From: Capillimicrobium parvum
GTDB taxonomy: Bacteria > Actinomycetota > Thermoleophilia > Solirubrobacterales > Solirubrobacteraceae
Direction of reading: 5' to 3'
Assembly: GCF_021172045.1 (NCBI RefSeq)
Contig: NZ_CP087164.1
Span: 682,001-746,000 of the forward strand
Length of the DNA stretch: 64,000 bases
The translations under genes and the position numbers were made by a program. How positions within the stretch are numbered: position 1 is the first letter of the stretch; each line of letters opens with the position of its first letter. The notes beneath the pieces were generated by a model. It saw only the letters and a list, made by a program, of their open reading frames with translations. It searched no databases and was not told where the DNA came from. Of this stretch, positions 24,541 through 33,472 are shown one piece after another.

Positions 24541-26037
24541 CTACCCCGACCCGGGGTCGAACCTCCGCAGGCGCCGGAAGGCCGGAGCAAGCGCGTCGTA
24601 GAGGGAGACGAACACGGGCTGCAGCTCGGCGTAGGCCTCGGCGGCCTCGGCGCCGGGCTGCAGCTCCTCGTCGATCGCGACGAGGTCGGCGGCGCGCTCG
24701 ATGCTGTCGATCAGCCCGAGTGCCTCCATGCCGAGCAGCGCGGCGCCGAAGCCGGAGCCCTGGTGGCCGGCCGGGAAGCCGACCGGCATGCCGAGCACGT
24801 CGGTGAGGATCTGGCGCCACAGGTCGCTGCGGGCGAAGCCGCCGGTCGCCCGCAGCTCGCGAACCTCGAAGCCGGCGTCGCGCACCGAGGCGAGCACGAG
24901 GCCGAGCTGCTGGCAGACCCCCTCGACGGCGGCCCGGATGAGATGGCCGCGATGGTGGCCGCGGGTCAGCCCGACGTATGCGCCGCGCGGCAGCGCGCTC
25001 CAATGCGGCGCCCGCTCGCTGAGGAGGTACGGCAGCATGATCAGCCCCTCGCTGCCCGCGGGCACCTCGGCCGCCAGCGCCAGCAGCTGCGCCTCGGCGT
25101 GCTCGCCGAGGTCCGGCGCCAGCGCCTCGCCGGCCCACCGCAGCACGACGCCCCCGTTGTTGATCGCTCCGCCGACCGCCCACCGGCCCGGGGTCAGCGC
25201 GTAGCAGAAGAGGCGGCCGGCGGGGTCCACGCGCGGGTCCTCGACCATGACCCGCAGCGCACCGCTCGTGCCGATGGAGCAGGCGGCGACCCCGGGCCGC
25301 ACCGCGCCGACGCCGAGGTTGGCGAGCGGGCCGTCGCCGGCGCCCGCGATCACCGGCACGCCGGCGGGCAGGCCGAGGTCGGTCGCGGTCAGCGCAAAGC
25401 ACTGCTTCGCGGGCACGAGCGTCGCGAGCTGCCCGGCGCGCACCCCCGCGATCTGAAGCGCCTCGGGATCCCAGTCCAGCGTCCGCGACGCCATGAGGCC
25501 GGTGCCCGACGCCACCGAGTGGTCGAGCGCCCACTCGCCCGCCAGGCGCCGCAGCACGAGCTCCTTGACACCGACCCAGCGGCGCGCCGCGGCACACACC
25601 GCCGGCTCGTGCTCGCGCAGCCAGACGAGCTTGGGCAGCGGCGCCATCGGATGCAGCGGCGTGCCGGTCCGCGCGTGCAGCTCGGGGTGCTCGGCCTTCA
25701 GCCGCTCGGCCTGGCTGGCGGCGCGCGTGTCGGCCCACGTGATGAGCGGGGTCAGCGGACGGTCGTGCGCGTCGAGCGCGAGCAGCGAGTGCATCGCGGA
25801 GCTCAATGCGATGCCGCACACCTGCGCCCCCGCCGCCTGCGCCGAGGCCGCCGCCTGGCGGATGGCGGCCACGGTCGCCTCGATCACGAGCCCGGGGTCC
25901 TGCACCGCATGGCCGTGCGCGGGCTCGTCGAGCGGGTAGCGCGCCTCGCCCCCGCCGTGCTCGCCGCCGCGCACGTCGAACGCGGTCGCCTTGGCGCTCG
26001 TGGTCCCGAGGTCGACACCGAGGACGACCTGGGTCAT
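24541..26037 (-). CDS. gntK: Gluconokinase, FGGY family
   Basis: 498 residues. ATP-binding GVDLGTTSAKATAFD opens the protein. The sugar-site blocks SSAMHSLLALD, ITWADTRA and GTPLHPMAPLPKL are the diagnostic sequence of Bacillus-type GntK rather than xylulokinase. Domain II has GAGDGPLANLGVGA, CSIGTSGALR and ATGGFARSDLWRQILTD. It phosphorylates gluconate to 6-phosphogluconate. ATG 26037 was chosen at the start of the conserved fold; a longer version would add 14 non-homologous residues. Convergent with the FAD oxidase. No gluconate permease or dehydrogenase adjoins it. Confidence 0.82.
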   Translation of the reverse strand: MTQVVLGVDLGTTSAKATAFDVRGGEHGGGEARYPLDEPAHGHAVQDPGLVIEATVAAIRQAAASAQAAGAQVCGIALSSAMHSLLALDAHDRPLTPLITWADTRAASQAERLKAEHPELHARTGTPLHPMAPLPKLVWLREHEPAVCAAARRWVGVKELVLRRLAGEWALDHSVASGTGLMASRTLDWDPEALQIAGVRAGQLATLVPAKQCFALTATDLGLPAGVPVIAGAGDGPLANLGVGAVRPGVAACSIGTSGALRVMVEDPRVDPAGRLFCYALTPGRWAVGGAINNGGVVLRWAGEALAPDLGEHAEAQLLALAAEVPAGSEGLIMLPYLLSERAPHWSALPRGAYVGLTRGHHRGHLIRAAVEGVCQQLGLVLASVRDAGFEVRELRATGGFARSDLWRQILTDVLGMPVGFPAGHQGSGFGAALLGMEALGLIDSIERAADLVAIDEELQPGAEAAEAYAELQPVFVSLYDALAPAFRRLRRFDPGSG

Positions 26038-26102
26038 GAGACGACACGCAGCGGCGGCATGGTCGCGAGTGTCGCGCATCGCGCTCCACTACTCTCGCTG
26101 CC

Positions 26103-27095
26103 GTGCGCCCCCGCGACGATCAGCATCCCGCCCGGCGCGTGCGCATCCTCGGCGCCGGCGGCACGATCGCCATGACGGGGGAGTCGGCGCAGCCCGCGCT
26201 GGACGCGGAGGCGCTCGTGGCCGCGATCCCGCTGCTGGGCGATCGCGACGGGCTCGACGCCCGGACCGTCGTCAACGTGCCCAGCGCGCACCTGACGCTG
26301 GCGGACGCCCTGCTGATCTGCCGCGAGGCGCGCGACGCGGCCCGGCGCGGCGTGGGCGTCGTCGTCACCCACGGCACCGACGCGCTCGAGGAGACGGCGA
26401 TGCTCTGCGACGTCGTCCACGACGCCGAGGCGCCGATCGTCTTCACCGGCGCGATCCGGCCCGCCAGCGCCCCGGGCGCCGACGGTCCGGCCAACCTGCT
26501 CGACGCGGTCTCCGTCGCGGCCAGCGAGGAGGCGGCGGGCATGGGCGTGCTCGTCGTGTTCGGCGGCGAGATCCACCACGCGCGCTGCGCCCGCAAGACC
26601 GACACGACGTCGCTGACCGCGTTCTCCTCCCCGCAGACCGGCCCGCTGGGCCGCGTCACCGAAGGTCACCCGACCTTCTGGTCGAAGCTGCCGCGCAACC
26701 CGCCGCTGGACCCGCCCGACCTCGACCGCCGCGTGCTCGTCGTGCCGACCGGAGCCGGCGACGACGGCACGCTCGCCCGCGCCGCGCTGTCGACGGAGCC
26801 CGACGGGGTCGTCATCGGCACGCTCGGCGCCGGGCATCTCGCGGTCGAGCTGCTCGAGCTGTGGGGCGAGGCGGCCGAGCGGATTCCCGTGGTCGCCTAC
26901 TGCCGCCCCGAGCGCGGCGTGGTGCTCACCGGCACGTACGGCTATGCCGGCTCGGAGCGCGACCTCCGCGGCACGAACATCATCCCGGCGGGGTTCCTGT
27001 CTCCGCAGGCGGCGCGGATGAAGCTGCTGGCCTGCGTGGCGTCCGGCCTCTCGATCGACGAGGTCCGCTGGGCGTTTCGCCAGGACGACGGCTGA
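26103..27095 (+). CDS. Asparaginase (type I/II, AnsA-like)
   Basis: 330 residues. Both catalytic triads of L-asparaginases are visible: Thr21 in GAGGTIAM, and Thr92-Asp93 in VVTHGTDALEET with Lys165 in ARKTDTTS. The C-terminal domain contains GVVIGTLGAGH and VVLTGTYGYAGSERDL. No signal peptide, so cytoplasmic. GTG 26103 lies seven bases after a TACTCT -10, indicating a leaderless message. Divergent from gntK. Confidence 0.88.
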   Translation: MRPRDDQHPARRVRILGAGGTIAMTGESAQPALDAEALVAAIPLLGDRDGLDARTVVNVPSAHLTLADALLICREARDAARRGVGVVVTHGTDALEETAMLCDVVHDAEAPIVFTGAIRPASAPGADGPANLLDAVSVAASEEAAGMGVLVVFGGEIHHARCARKTDTTSLTAFSSPQTGPLGRVTEGHPTFWSKLPRNPPLDPPDLDRRVLVVPTGAGDDGTLARAALSTEPDGVVIGTLGAGHLAVELLELWGEAAERIPVVAYCRPERGVVLTGTYGYAGSERDLRGTNIIPAGFLSPQAARMKLLACVASGLSIDEVRWAFRQDDG

Positions 27096-27132
27096 ACCGC
27101 CGCGCCGGCGTGGCCGGGCGTACCCTCGAGAC

Positions 27133-27543
27133 ATGCCCACCGCCTTCGTCCACACCTGCCTGCGGGTCCTGGACCCGGACGCCTCGCTGCGCTTCTACGA
27201 GCTGCTCGGCTTCGAGCGCCGCGGCCGGCTGAACTTCGACACCGCCCACAACCTCTACCTCGGGCTGCCCGGCGGCCCGGACGTGCTCGAGCTCACGGTC
27301 AACGACGGGCGGACGGACCCCTACGACCTCGGCGACGGCTACAACCACATGGCGATCGTCGTCGACGATCTCGACCACACCGTCGCCCGCCTCGAGGAGG
27401 CCGGCCACCTGCCGGAGCGCGCGCCGTATCACCCCGGCGGCAACGAGCAGCTGCCGCGCATCTGCTTCTACGCCGACCCCGACGGCTACCGCATCGAGCT
27501 CATCGACCGGCGCTTCGACACGCCGCAGGACCCGGACCGGTGA
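27133..27543 (+). CDS. Glyoxalase I-like VOC protein
   Basis: 136 residues, single-chain glyoxalase I layout: HTCLRVLDPDASLRFYELLG, NLYLGLPGGPDVLELTVN, YNHMAIVVDDLDHTVARLEE, CFYADPDGYRIELID. The four metal positions (H7, E in VLELT, H in YNHMA, E in RIELI) are in place, so lactoylglutathione-lyase-type activity is structurally supported, though actinobacteria use other thiols. TACCCT -10 six bases before ATG 27133 implies a leaderless message. The stop overlaps the aldo-keto reductase start (GTGA). Confidence 0.85.
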   Translation: MPTAFVHTCLRVLDPDASLRFYELLGFERRGRLNFDTAHNLYLGLPGGPDVLELTVNDGRTDPYDLGDGYNHMAIVVDDLDHTVARLEEAGHLPERAPYHPGGNEQLPRICFYADPDGYRIELIDRRFDTPQDPDR

Positions 27544-28565
27544 CCTGGGCCGCCGACCCCGACCGCTATGACGAGATGGCGTACCGCCGGTGCGGGCGGT
27601 CGGGCCTGAAGCTGCCGGCGATCTCGCTCGGCCTCTGGCACAACTTCGGCGACGACCGACCGCTCGAGGACCAGCGGGCGATCCTGCGCACGGCGTTCGA
27701 CCGCGGGATCACGCACTTCGACCTGGCCAACAACTACGGCCCGCCGTACGGGTCGGCCGAGACGAACTTCGGCCGCCATCTGCGCGACGACTTCGGCCCC
27801 TACCGCGACGAGCTGATCATCTCGACGAAGGCCGGCTACGACATGTGGCCCGGTCCCTATGGCGAGTGGGGCTCGCGCAAGTACCTGCTCGCCTCGCTCA
27901 ACCAGTCGCTGACGCGGATGGGCCTCGAGTACGTGGACGTCTTCTACTCGCACCGCTTCGATCCCGACACGCCGCTGGAGGAGACGTGCGGGGCGCTGGA
28001 CACCGCGGTGCGGGCGGGCAAGGCGCTCTACGCCGGCATCTCCTCGTACTCCGGTGAGCGCACCGCCGAGGCCGCGGCGATCCTGCGCGACCTCGGCACG
28101 CCGCTGCTCATCCACCAGCCCTCGTACTCGCTGCTGAACCGCTGGATCGAGACGGACCTGCTCGACGTCCTGGCGCGCGAGGGCGCGGGGTGCATCGTCT
28201 TCTCGCCGCTGGCTCAGGGGATGCTCACGGACAAGTACCTCGACGGCATTCCCGAGGGCTCGCGGGTGACGCGCTCGCCCTACCTGTCGCTCGATCTCCT
28301 GCGCGAGGAGACGCTCGCCCACGTGCGCGAGCTCAACGCCATCGCACGCCGGCGCGGGCAGACCCTCGCGCAGATGGCGGTCGCGTGGACGCTGCGCGAC
28401 CCGCGCGTCACGTCGTCGCTCGTGGGGGCCAGCAGCGTGCGCCAGCTCGAGGACACGCTCGGCGCGCTGGACGGGCCAGCGTTCAGCGAGGAGGAGCTCG
28501 CCGAGATCGATCGCCACGCGGTCGACTCCGGCATCAACCTCTGGGCGCGGTCGAGCGACGTGTGA
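27540..28565 (+). CDS. Aldo/keto reductase, YghZ (L-glyceraldehyde-3-phosphate reductase)-like
   Basis: 341 residues. Barrel and catalytic elements are FDRGITHFDLANNYGPPYGS (Asp and Tyr), ISTKAGYDMWPGPYGEWGS (Lys plus the YghZ-specific loop), VDVFYSHRFDPDTPLEET (His) and the NADPH segment SSLVGASSVRQLEDTL. YghZ-type enzymes reduce L-glyceraldehyde 3-phosphate and methylglyoxal. Overlap with a glyoxalase gene makes methylglyoxal/reactive aldehyde detoxification a coherent role for the pair. Confidence 0.88.
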   Translation: MTWAADPDRYDEMAYRRCGRSGLKLPAISLGLWHNFGDDRPLEDQRAILRTAFDRGITHFDLANNYGPPYGSAETNFGRHLRDDFGPYRDELIISTKAGYDMWPGPYGEWGSRKYLLASLNQSLTRMGLEYVDVFYSHRFDPDTPLEETCGALDTAVRAGKALYAGISSYSGERTAEAAAILRDLGTPLLIHQPSYSLLNRWIETDLLDVLAREGAGCIVFSPLAQGMLTDKYLDGIPEGSRVTRSPYLSLDLLREETLAHVRELNAIARRRGQTLAQMAVAWTLRDPRVTSSLVGASSVRQLEDTLGALDGPAFSEEELAEIDRHAVDSGINLWARSSDV

Positions 28566-28582
28566 CCTGATCGCGCCGGCGT

Positions 28583-28613
28583 GGCGCGCCGGGGCGTATT
28601 CGCCCGGCGCGCC
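28583..28613. terminator. Hairpin between convergent akr and sod genes
   Basis: GGCGCGCCGGGGCG (28583-28596), loop TATT, then CGCCCGGCGCGCC (28601-28613): a 13-pair stem with one unpaired G. It lies between the aldo-keto reductase stop and the superoxide dismutase stop, so it can serve both strands. No T tract follows on either side, as is common in high-GC actinobacteria. Confidence 0.6.
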
Positions 28614-28633
28614 GACGGGTCAGCGGTGGTCGC

Positions 28634-29239
<606 letters not shown>

Positions 29240-29268
29240 AGGGGGTCTCCCTTTCGTCGCTTGGTTTC

Positions 29269-29284
29269 GCAAGCTACCACTTGC
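29269..29284. promoter_or_regulatory. Dyad operator between sod and the Fe-S regulator
   Basis: GCAAG (29269-29273), six bases, CTTGC (29280-29284). On the minus strand it covers the presumed sod -10 TAGCTT. On the plus strand it directly precedes the -10 TATCCT (29286-29291) of the regulator gene, whose GTG follows seven bases later. A single bound protein could block both promoters. Confidence 0.5.
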
Positions 29285-29298
29285 TTATCCTGTGCGGT

Positions 29299-29934
29299 GT
29301 GGACGTCGTGTTGCCGGACCTTCCGCCCGCGCGGCGGGCGATCCTGATCGCGCTGCGCAAGCGGGGCGAGGCGCGCGCCGACGACCTCGCGGAGCTGCTC
29401 GGAATCACCGCCAGCGCCGCGCGCCAGCAGCTCGCGCCGCTCAGCGCGGCGGGGCTGCTCGAGCATCGCGACGTGCGCGCGGGACCCGGCCGGCCGCGCC
29501 GCGTGTACCGGCTCTCGTCGGCGGCCGACGCCCTCTTCCCGAAGGCCTACGGCGAGCTGACCACGGAGCTGCTCGACCATGTCGGCGCTGAGGATCCGGC
29601 CCTGCTGGAGCGGGCGTTCGAGGCGCGCCGGCGCACGCGCGTCGCGCAGGCCGCGACAAGGCTGGAGGGCCGCGGCTTCGAGGGCCGGGTCCGCGAGCTC
29701 GCACGCATCCTCGACGAGGCCGGCTACCTCGCCGAGGCGACGCCGCTCCCGGACGGCGGCTACCGGCTGGCCGAGCACAACTGCGCGATCCTCGCCGTCG
29801 CCCGGCGCCACGGCCACGCGTGCACGTCGGAGCTGGGCTTCCTGCAGGAGGTGCTGCCCGACGCCGACGTGCGCCGCGTCGCGCACATCGTGAGCGGTTC
29901 TACCGCCTGCGTGTACGAGGTTCGGCCACGCTAA
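29299..29934 (+). CDS. SufR-like winged-helix regulator with cysteine cluster
   Basis: 211 residues. The N-terminal winged helix (RRAILIALRKRGEARADDLA, then GITASAARQQLAPL, and the wing GPGRPRRVYRL) is typical of the ArsR/DeoR-like SufR group. The C-terminal domain has Cys162, Cys175 and Cys204 in EHNCAILAVARRHGHAC and GSTACVYEV, the CX12C...C layout expected for a [4Fe-4S] ligand set. It would sense iron-sulfur or oxidative status. Leaderless GTG 29299 behind TATCCT. Divergent position next to sod suggests control of superoxide defence rather than the suf operon, which is not in the window. Confidence 0.8.
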   Translation: MDVVLPDLPPARRAILIALRKRGEARADDLAELLGITASAARQQLAPLSAAGLLEHRDVRAGPGRPRRVYRLSSAADALFPKAYGELTTELLDHVGAEDPALLERAFEARRRTRVAQAATRLEGRGFEGRVRELARILDEAGYLAEATPLPDGGYRLAEHNCAILAVARRHGHACTSELGFLQEVLPDADVRRVAHIVSGSTACVYEVRPR

Positions 29935-29993
29935 GGCAACTTGCAGTGCGAAGGGCCTGTAAGACCTCTGATGCCGCAGGTAGCGTTGCGGAC

Positions 29994-30350
29994 GTGGACG
30001 AGAGCTCCGACCCCGACCTGCAGATCGCCATCACCCGCGACGGCGGCGTCACGGTCGCCGCAGTGCGCGGCGAGCTCGACGCCGCCAGCACGCCGCAGCT
30101 GCCGGCGCGGCTCGCCGGGGAGCCCACGGACCGCGGCCTCGTGCTCGACCTGCTCGAGTGCGACTTCGTCGACTCCACCGGCCTGCACGCGATCATCGAC
30201 GCCCGCGCGGCGGTCGAAGGCGCGGGCGCCCGGTTCGCGCTCGTCTGCCACGCGGACGGCCCCGTCGCTCGCGTGATCGAGGTCGCGCTGCCCGGCATGC
30301 TCGAGACCTACGGCCGTCGCGACGCCGCGATCGCCGCGGTGGCGGGTTAG
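29994..30350 (+). CDS. STAS-domain anti-sigma factor antagonist
   Basis: 118 residues, one STAS domain: VTVAAVRGELDAASTPQLPA, LVLDLLECDFVDSTGLHAII, then ARFALVCHADGPVARVIEV. Ser61 in the DSTGL motif is the site phosphorylated by anti-sigma kinases in SpoIIAA/RsbV relatives. No partner kinase or sigma factor is adjacent. GTG 29994 lies seven bases after TAGCGT (29981-29986), pointing to a leaderless message. Confidence 0.85.
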   Translation: MDESSDPDLQIAITRDGGVTVAAVRGELDAASTPQLPARLAGEPTDRGLVLDLLECDFVDSTGLHAIIDARAAVEGAGARFALVCHADGPVARVIEVALPGMLETYGRRDAAIAAVAG

Positions 30351-30388
30351 CGGCCGCGGCCGCGGGCGTCCCTATGCTGCCGGGCCTC

Positions 30389-31303
30389 ATGCTCCGCACC
30401 GTTCTGCCGTCCCTCATCGCCGCCCTCGCTCTCGCCGCCCCGTCCGCCGCCGGCGCCCAGGCGCCCACGTCGGTTCCCGTCCAGACCGTCGCCGTCAACG
30501 GCGCCACGCTCGGCTACCGCGTCCTGAACCCCGACGCGAAGGGCCGCCCGCTGGTGCTCATCTGCGGCTACGGCTTCACGATGTCGGAGTGGGACCCGTC
30601 GTTCGTCGAGCGCCTCGCCCAGGGACGCACGGTCGTGCTGTTCGACAACCGCGGGATCGGGACGTCGAGCGGCCCGGTCAAGGGCCTGACGATCCAGACC
30701 ATGGCCGACGACACCGCCGGCCTCATCCGGGCGCTGAAGCTCGGGCGCCCGGACGTGCTCGGCTGGTCGATGGGCGGCTACGTCGCCCAGGAGCTCGCGC
30801 TCGATTCGCCGCGCCTGGTGCGCCGGCTGATCCTGGCCTCGACCGACCCCGGCTCGCCGCGGGCCAAGGAGCCGAGCTCGAACGTCGTGGCGACGCTGAC
30901 GAACCCGGACCTCACGCCGAGCGACCTGCTGCCGGTGCTGTTCCCGAGCGATCAGCAGGCGGCCGGCCAGGCGTGGCTGGCGGCGGTGGGCGCGCAGCCG
31001 AACCTCACCGCGGCGGACTTCAACACCCCCGGCGACACGATGAACGAGCAGGAGCTCGCCAACGCCCAGCGCTGGTACGGGCGCGGTCAGGGGACCTACG
31101 CGCGGCTGCCGAAGCTGCGGGCGCGCACGCTCATCGGGTACGGCACGCAGGACGTGATCGTGCCGCCCGGCAATGCGAAGCTCCTCGCCCGCCGGATCCC
31201 GCACCGGACGCTGATGCGGGTGCCTGATGCCGGCCACGCGTTCCTCTTCCAGCAGCCGGCGGCCAAGGCCGCGGCGTTCGACCGCTTCCTGGATCGCCGA
31301 TGA
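30389..31303 (+). CDS. Secreted alpha/beta hydrolase
   Basis: 304 residues. Signal peptide MLRTVLPSLIAALALAAPSA followed by AGAQA suggests export. Hydrolase core: LVLICGYGFTMSEWD (oxyanion), LFDNRGIGTSS, nucleophile elbow GWSMGGYVAQ, acid Asp in GTQDVIVPP and His in DAGHAFLFQ. ATG 30389 rather than 30374, because a TATGCT -10 at 30373-30378 places the transcript start at about the second ATG. It overlaps the following lipoprotein gene (ATGA), suggesting both work outside the membrane. Substrate unknown. Confidence 0.85.
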   Translation: MLRTVLPSLIAALALAAPSAAGAQAPTSVPVQTVAVNGATLGYRVLNPDAKGRPLVLICGYGFTMSEWDPSFVERLAQGRTVVLFDNRGIGTSSGPVKGLTIQTMADDTAGLIRALKLGRPDVLGWSMGGYVAQELALDSPRLVRRLILASTDPGSPRAKEPSSNVVATLTNPDLTPSDLLPVLFPSDQQAAGQAWLAAVGAQPNLTAADFNTPGDTMNEQELANAQRWYGRGQGTYARLPKLRARTLIGYGTQDVIVPPGNAKLLARRIPHRTLMRVPDAGHAFLFQQPAAKAAAFDRFLDRR

Positions 31304-31788
31304 CGGCGGCCGTCGCCGTCAGGCGCCCGGCCGCCGGCCTCGCGGCGGTCCTCACCGCGGTCCTGCTCGCGCTGGCCGGCTGTGGCGGCGACGAGTCCGT
31401 CAAGGAGGGCAACGCCTACGTCGCCAAGGTCAACAAGGCGCAGACGACGTTCGCGCAGACCATCCGGCGCATCAACCGCCAGGTCACGGCGAAATCGACC
31501 GCCGCCCAGGACCGCGCGACGCTGGGCGACTACATCAAGGCGGTCGACGGGGTCGTGGCCCGCCTGCGGGCGATCAAGCCGCCCGAGGGCGTCGCACCGC
31601 TGCACCAGCGGCTGGTGAGGAGCATCGACCACTACGGGCGCGAGGTGGAATCGGCGGCGAACTCGCTCGAGGATCCCACCGCGGACCGCCTGCTGGAGGC
31701 GCAGCAGACGCTCCTGGACGCCACGGAGACCGTGACGCGCCAGATCAACGGCACGATCGCCGACATCAACACGAAGCTGCGCAGCTGA
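31300..31788 (+). CDS. Putative lipoprotein
   Basis: 162 residues. Lipobox LAGC (Cys28) follows a hydrophobic segment AAGLAAVLTAVLLALAGC. The mature part is helical and charged with regular hydrophobic spacing (YVAKVNKAQTTFAQTIRRIN; LLEAQQTLLDATETVTRQIN), suggesting a coiled-coil bundle on the outer face of the membrane. Translationally coupled to the secreted hydrolase. No known family recognised. Confidence 0.75.
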   Translation: MTAAVAVRRPAAGLAAVLTAVLLALAGCGGDESVKEGNAYVAKVNKAQTTFAQTIRRINRQVTAKSTAAQDRATLGDYIKAVDGVVARLRAIKPPEGVAPLHQRLVRSIDHYGREVESAANSLEDPTADRLLEAQQTLLDATETVTRQINGTIADINTKLRS

Positions 31789-31792
31789 CGCG

Positions 31793-32434
31793 TCAGGACA
31801 GCCGCGCCGACGGCGGCGATCCGGCGCCGAACACCTCGTCGAGGACCTCATGCGTGGTCCGCATGCCCAGCTGGTCGCGCAGCCGGCGGTCGACGTCCAT
31901 CCGCGACGCGCCGGCGACGGCCATCTCGACCGCGATCAGCTTCGCCGTGGCGGCGAGCGCCTCGGGCGGCTCGCCGGCGTCCGCGGACGGGTGATCAGAC
32001 GGCGCGGGCGGCCGGGGGCGCGCGCGCAGCGGGGTGTCGGCCGGCGGCGCCGTGACGGCGGGCGGCGGCGGGGCCGCGGGGGGTGGCGGCGGCGCGCTGC
32101 GACCGGCGGCGTCGACGCGCCGGGTGAGCTCGTCGAGCGTGACCGACAGCTCGTCCAGCCGCCGGCGGGCGGCCTCCGCGGCGTGCATGACCTGGTCGAC
32201 GATCGCCAGCAGCTGCCCCGGCGCCGTGGCCGGAATCGGTGCGCTCTGCACCGATCGCGACCAGTCCTGACGCGGCGCCTGCGGTTTGGGCGGTGGCGGC
32301 GCGGTGCCGGGCGGATCTGCCGCGGGCGGGGCGGCGGCCGGCTGCCCGCCTCGGGGCGGCGCGGACTCTGCGGCGGCCGCGCGCTCGGCCGCCTCGAGGA
32401 TCGCGCGCGCCCGCATCGACAGATCCTCGGTCAC
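31793..32434 (-). CDS. Hypothetical Pro/Ala-rich protein with helical C-terminal module
   Basis: 213 residues. Residues ~25-55 and ~110-150 are Pro/Ala-rich linkers. Between them lies a predicted coiled coil (GQLLAIVDQVMHAAEAARRR, LDELSVTLDELTRRVD). The last ~50 residues (LAATAKLIAVEMAVAGASRM, DVDRRLRDQLGM) are compact and helical. GTG 32434 is six bases after a TAGCAT -10. It overlaps the end of the deacetylase-like gene? No: that gene ends at 32431 on the same strand, giving a four-base overlap upstream of this start. Scaffold or regulatory role possible; unrecognised. Confidence 0.65.
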   Translation of the reverse strand: MTEDLSMRARAILEAAERAAAAESAPPRGGQPAAAPPAADPPGTAPPPPKPQAPRQDWSRSVQSAPIPATAPGQLLAIVDQVMHAAEAARRRLDELSVTLDELTRRVDAAGRSAPPPPPAAPPPPAVTAPPADTPLRARPRPPAPSDHPSADAGEPPEALAATAKLIAVEMAVAGASRMDVDRRLRDQLGMRTTHEVLDEVFGAGSPPSARLS

Positions 32435-33453
32435 GGCTCGATGCTACCCCGGCTGAACCGCACGGCCTCCAGGAAGACCTCCCAGTCCGTGGACAGCGGC
32501 GCCATCCTCCCGGAGAGCTCGGCGAGGTCTTCGAGGCCCGCATCGGTCTCCCGGCCCCAGTCCAGGACGACCGGCACCCACAGCGCCGCCCCGAGCTCCT
32601 CGAGGCGCCGCACGGCCGCGAGCACCTCGGCCGCGGTGCCGTGCAGCGGGGAGTACGCCGGCATCCACACCGCCTCCCCGCGCCACAGCGGGCCGTCGTG
32701 GTAGCCGAAGGTGCCGACGCTCTCCCGCCGTCCGCCGATCACGCTGTAGCGCTTGGCGAGCTCGGGCCACTGCCGCCACCCGAAGCGCCCCCATGGCGGC
32801 ACGAGCACGTCGGGCCGGATCGCCGCGGCGGCGAGCTCCTCGGCGGCGAGGTCCAGCCGCTCGGCCAGCGCCTCGTTGCGCAGCCCCGCGAGCTCGCTGC
32901 GCCGCCGCGCGGCACCGCGCCGCGTCCGGTGGTCGAGCCCGCCCGCTCCGAACGCCACGCCGTCGCGGCGCAGCTCGGCAAGCTGCTCGAGCTCCCCGTC
33001 GTCCAGCGGGCGCCAGTCCTGACCGCGCGGGTCCAGCGGCCGGCGCGAGACCCGCGGGGCCACCGGGGTGAGGTAGTTCACCCCGGCCGACGCGAGGACG
33101 TCGTGGACGGAGCGGAAGCGCTCGGTGCCGTAGCGGCCAGGTTCGTCGGCGGCCAGCGGGTGCGGGAACGCGTCGACGCGGACGACGAGGCGGGGCGGCC
33201 CGGAGGCGGCGTCGCCCAGCACCGTCCGGCGCGCGCGCATCATCTGCTCAACGGTCTCGGTCTCGTAGCGGAGCGCGCCGCGGCGCATGAGCGAGCCCTG
33301 GTAGCGGCGGCTGAGCGCGGACGGCACCCGCTTGGATTGGGCGGCCGCCCGCACCTCCGCGCGGGCGAGGTCGGCCATCCGCACGGTTCCCGTCTCGAGC
33401 TCGGGGGCGAACAGCAGCCGCCGGCTGCGCTCGCTGTCCTGGTCGGCGGCCAT
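32431..33453 (-). CDS. DUF2334-like polysaccharide deacetylase-fold protein
   Basis: 340 residues. RLVVRVDAFPHP is in the position of the NodB-like catalytic Asp motif, followed by RFRSVHDVLASAGVNYLTPV, and LAELRRDGVAFGAGGLDHR where deacetylases carry HG..H. The pattern fits DUF2334 proteins of the polysaccharide deacetylase superfamily, but the metal histidines are only partly recognisable, so activity is uncertain. No signal peptide. In-frame start ATG 33453 is 19 bases from the divergent start at 33473 and shares an overlapping -10 with it. Confidence 0.65.
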   Translation of the reverse strand: MAADQDSERSRRLLFAPELETGTVRMADLARAEVRAAAQSKRVPSALSRRYQGSLMRRGALRYETETVEQMMRARRTVLGDAASGPPRLVVRVDAFPHPLAADEPGRYGTERFRSVHDVLASAGVNYLTPVAPRVSRRPLDPRGQDWRPLDDGELEQLAELRRDGVAFGAGGLDHRTRRGAARRRSELAGLRNEALAERLDLAAEELAAAAIRPDVLVPPWGRFGWRQWPELAKRYSVIGGRRESVGTFGYHDGPLWRGEAVWMPAYSPLHGTAAEVLAAVRRLEELGAALWVPVVLDWGRETDAGLEDLAELSGRMAPLSTDWEVFLEAVRFSRGSIEP

Positions 33454-33458
33454 CGCCC

Positions 33459-33465
33459 TATTGTG
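33459..33465. promoter_or_regulatory. Overlapping divergent -10 elements (bidirectional promoter)
   Basis: Plus strand TATTGT (33459-33464) lies eight bases before GTG 33473. Minus strand CACAAT (33460-33465) lies six bases before ATG 33453. The two -10 elements are essentially the same bases read in both directions, and both transcripts would be leaderless. Confidence 0.45.
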
Positions 33466-33472
33466 GAGGGCC

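Noticed and set aside
24543-24557. ACCCCG-ACC-CGGGGT hairpin between the FAD oxidase and gntK genes
   Set aside because: It lies inside the last codons of gntK and is only six pairs; chance is likely in such GC-rich DNA.
24541-26037. Xylulokinase assignment for the FGGY kinase
   Set aside because: The GTPLHPMAPLPKL and MHSLLALD blocks match gluconokinases, and no xylose genes adjoin.
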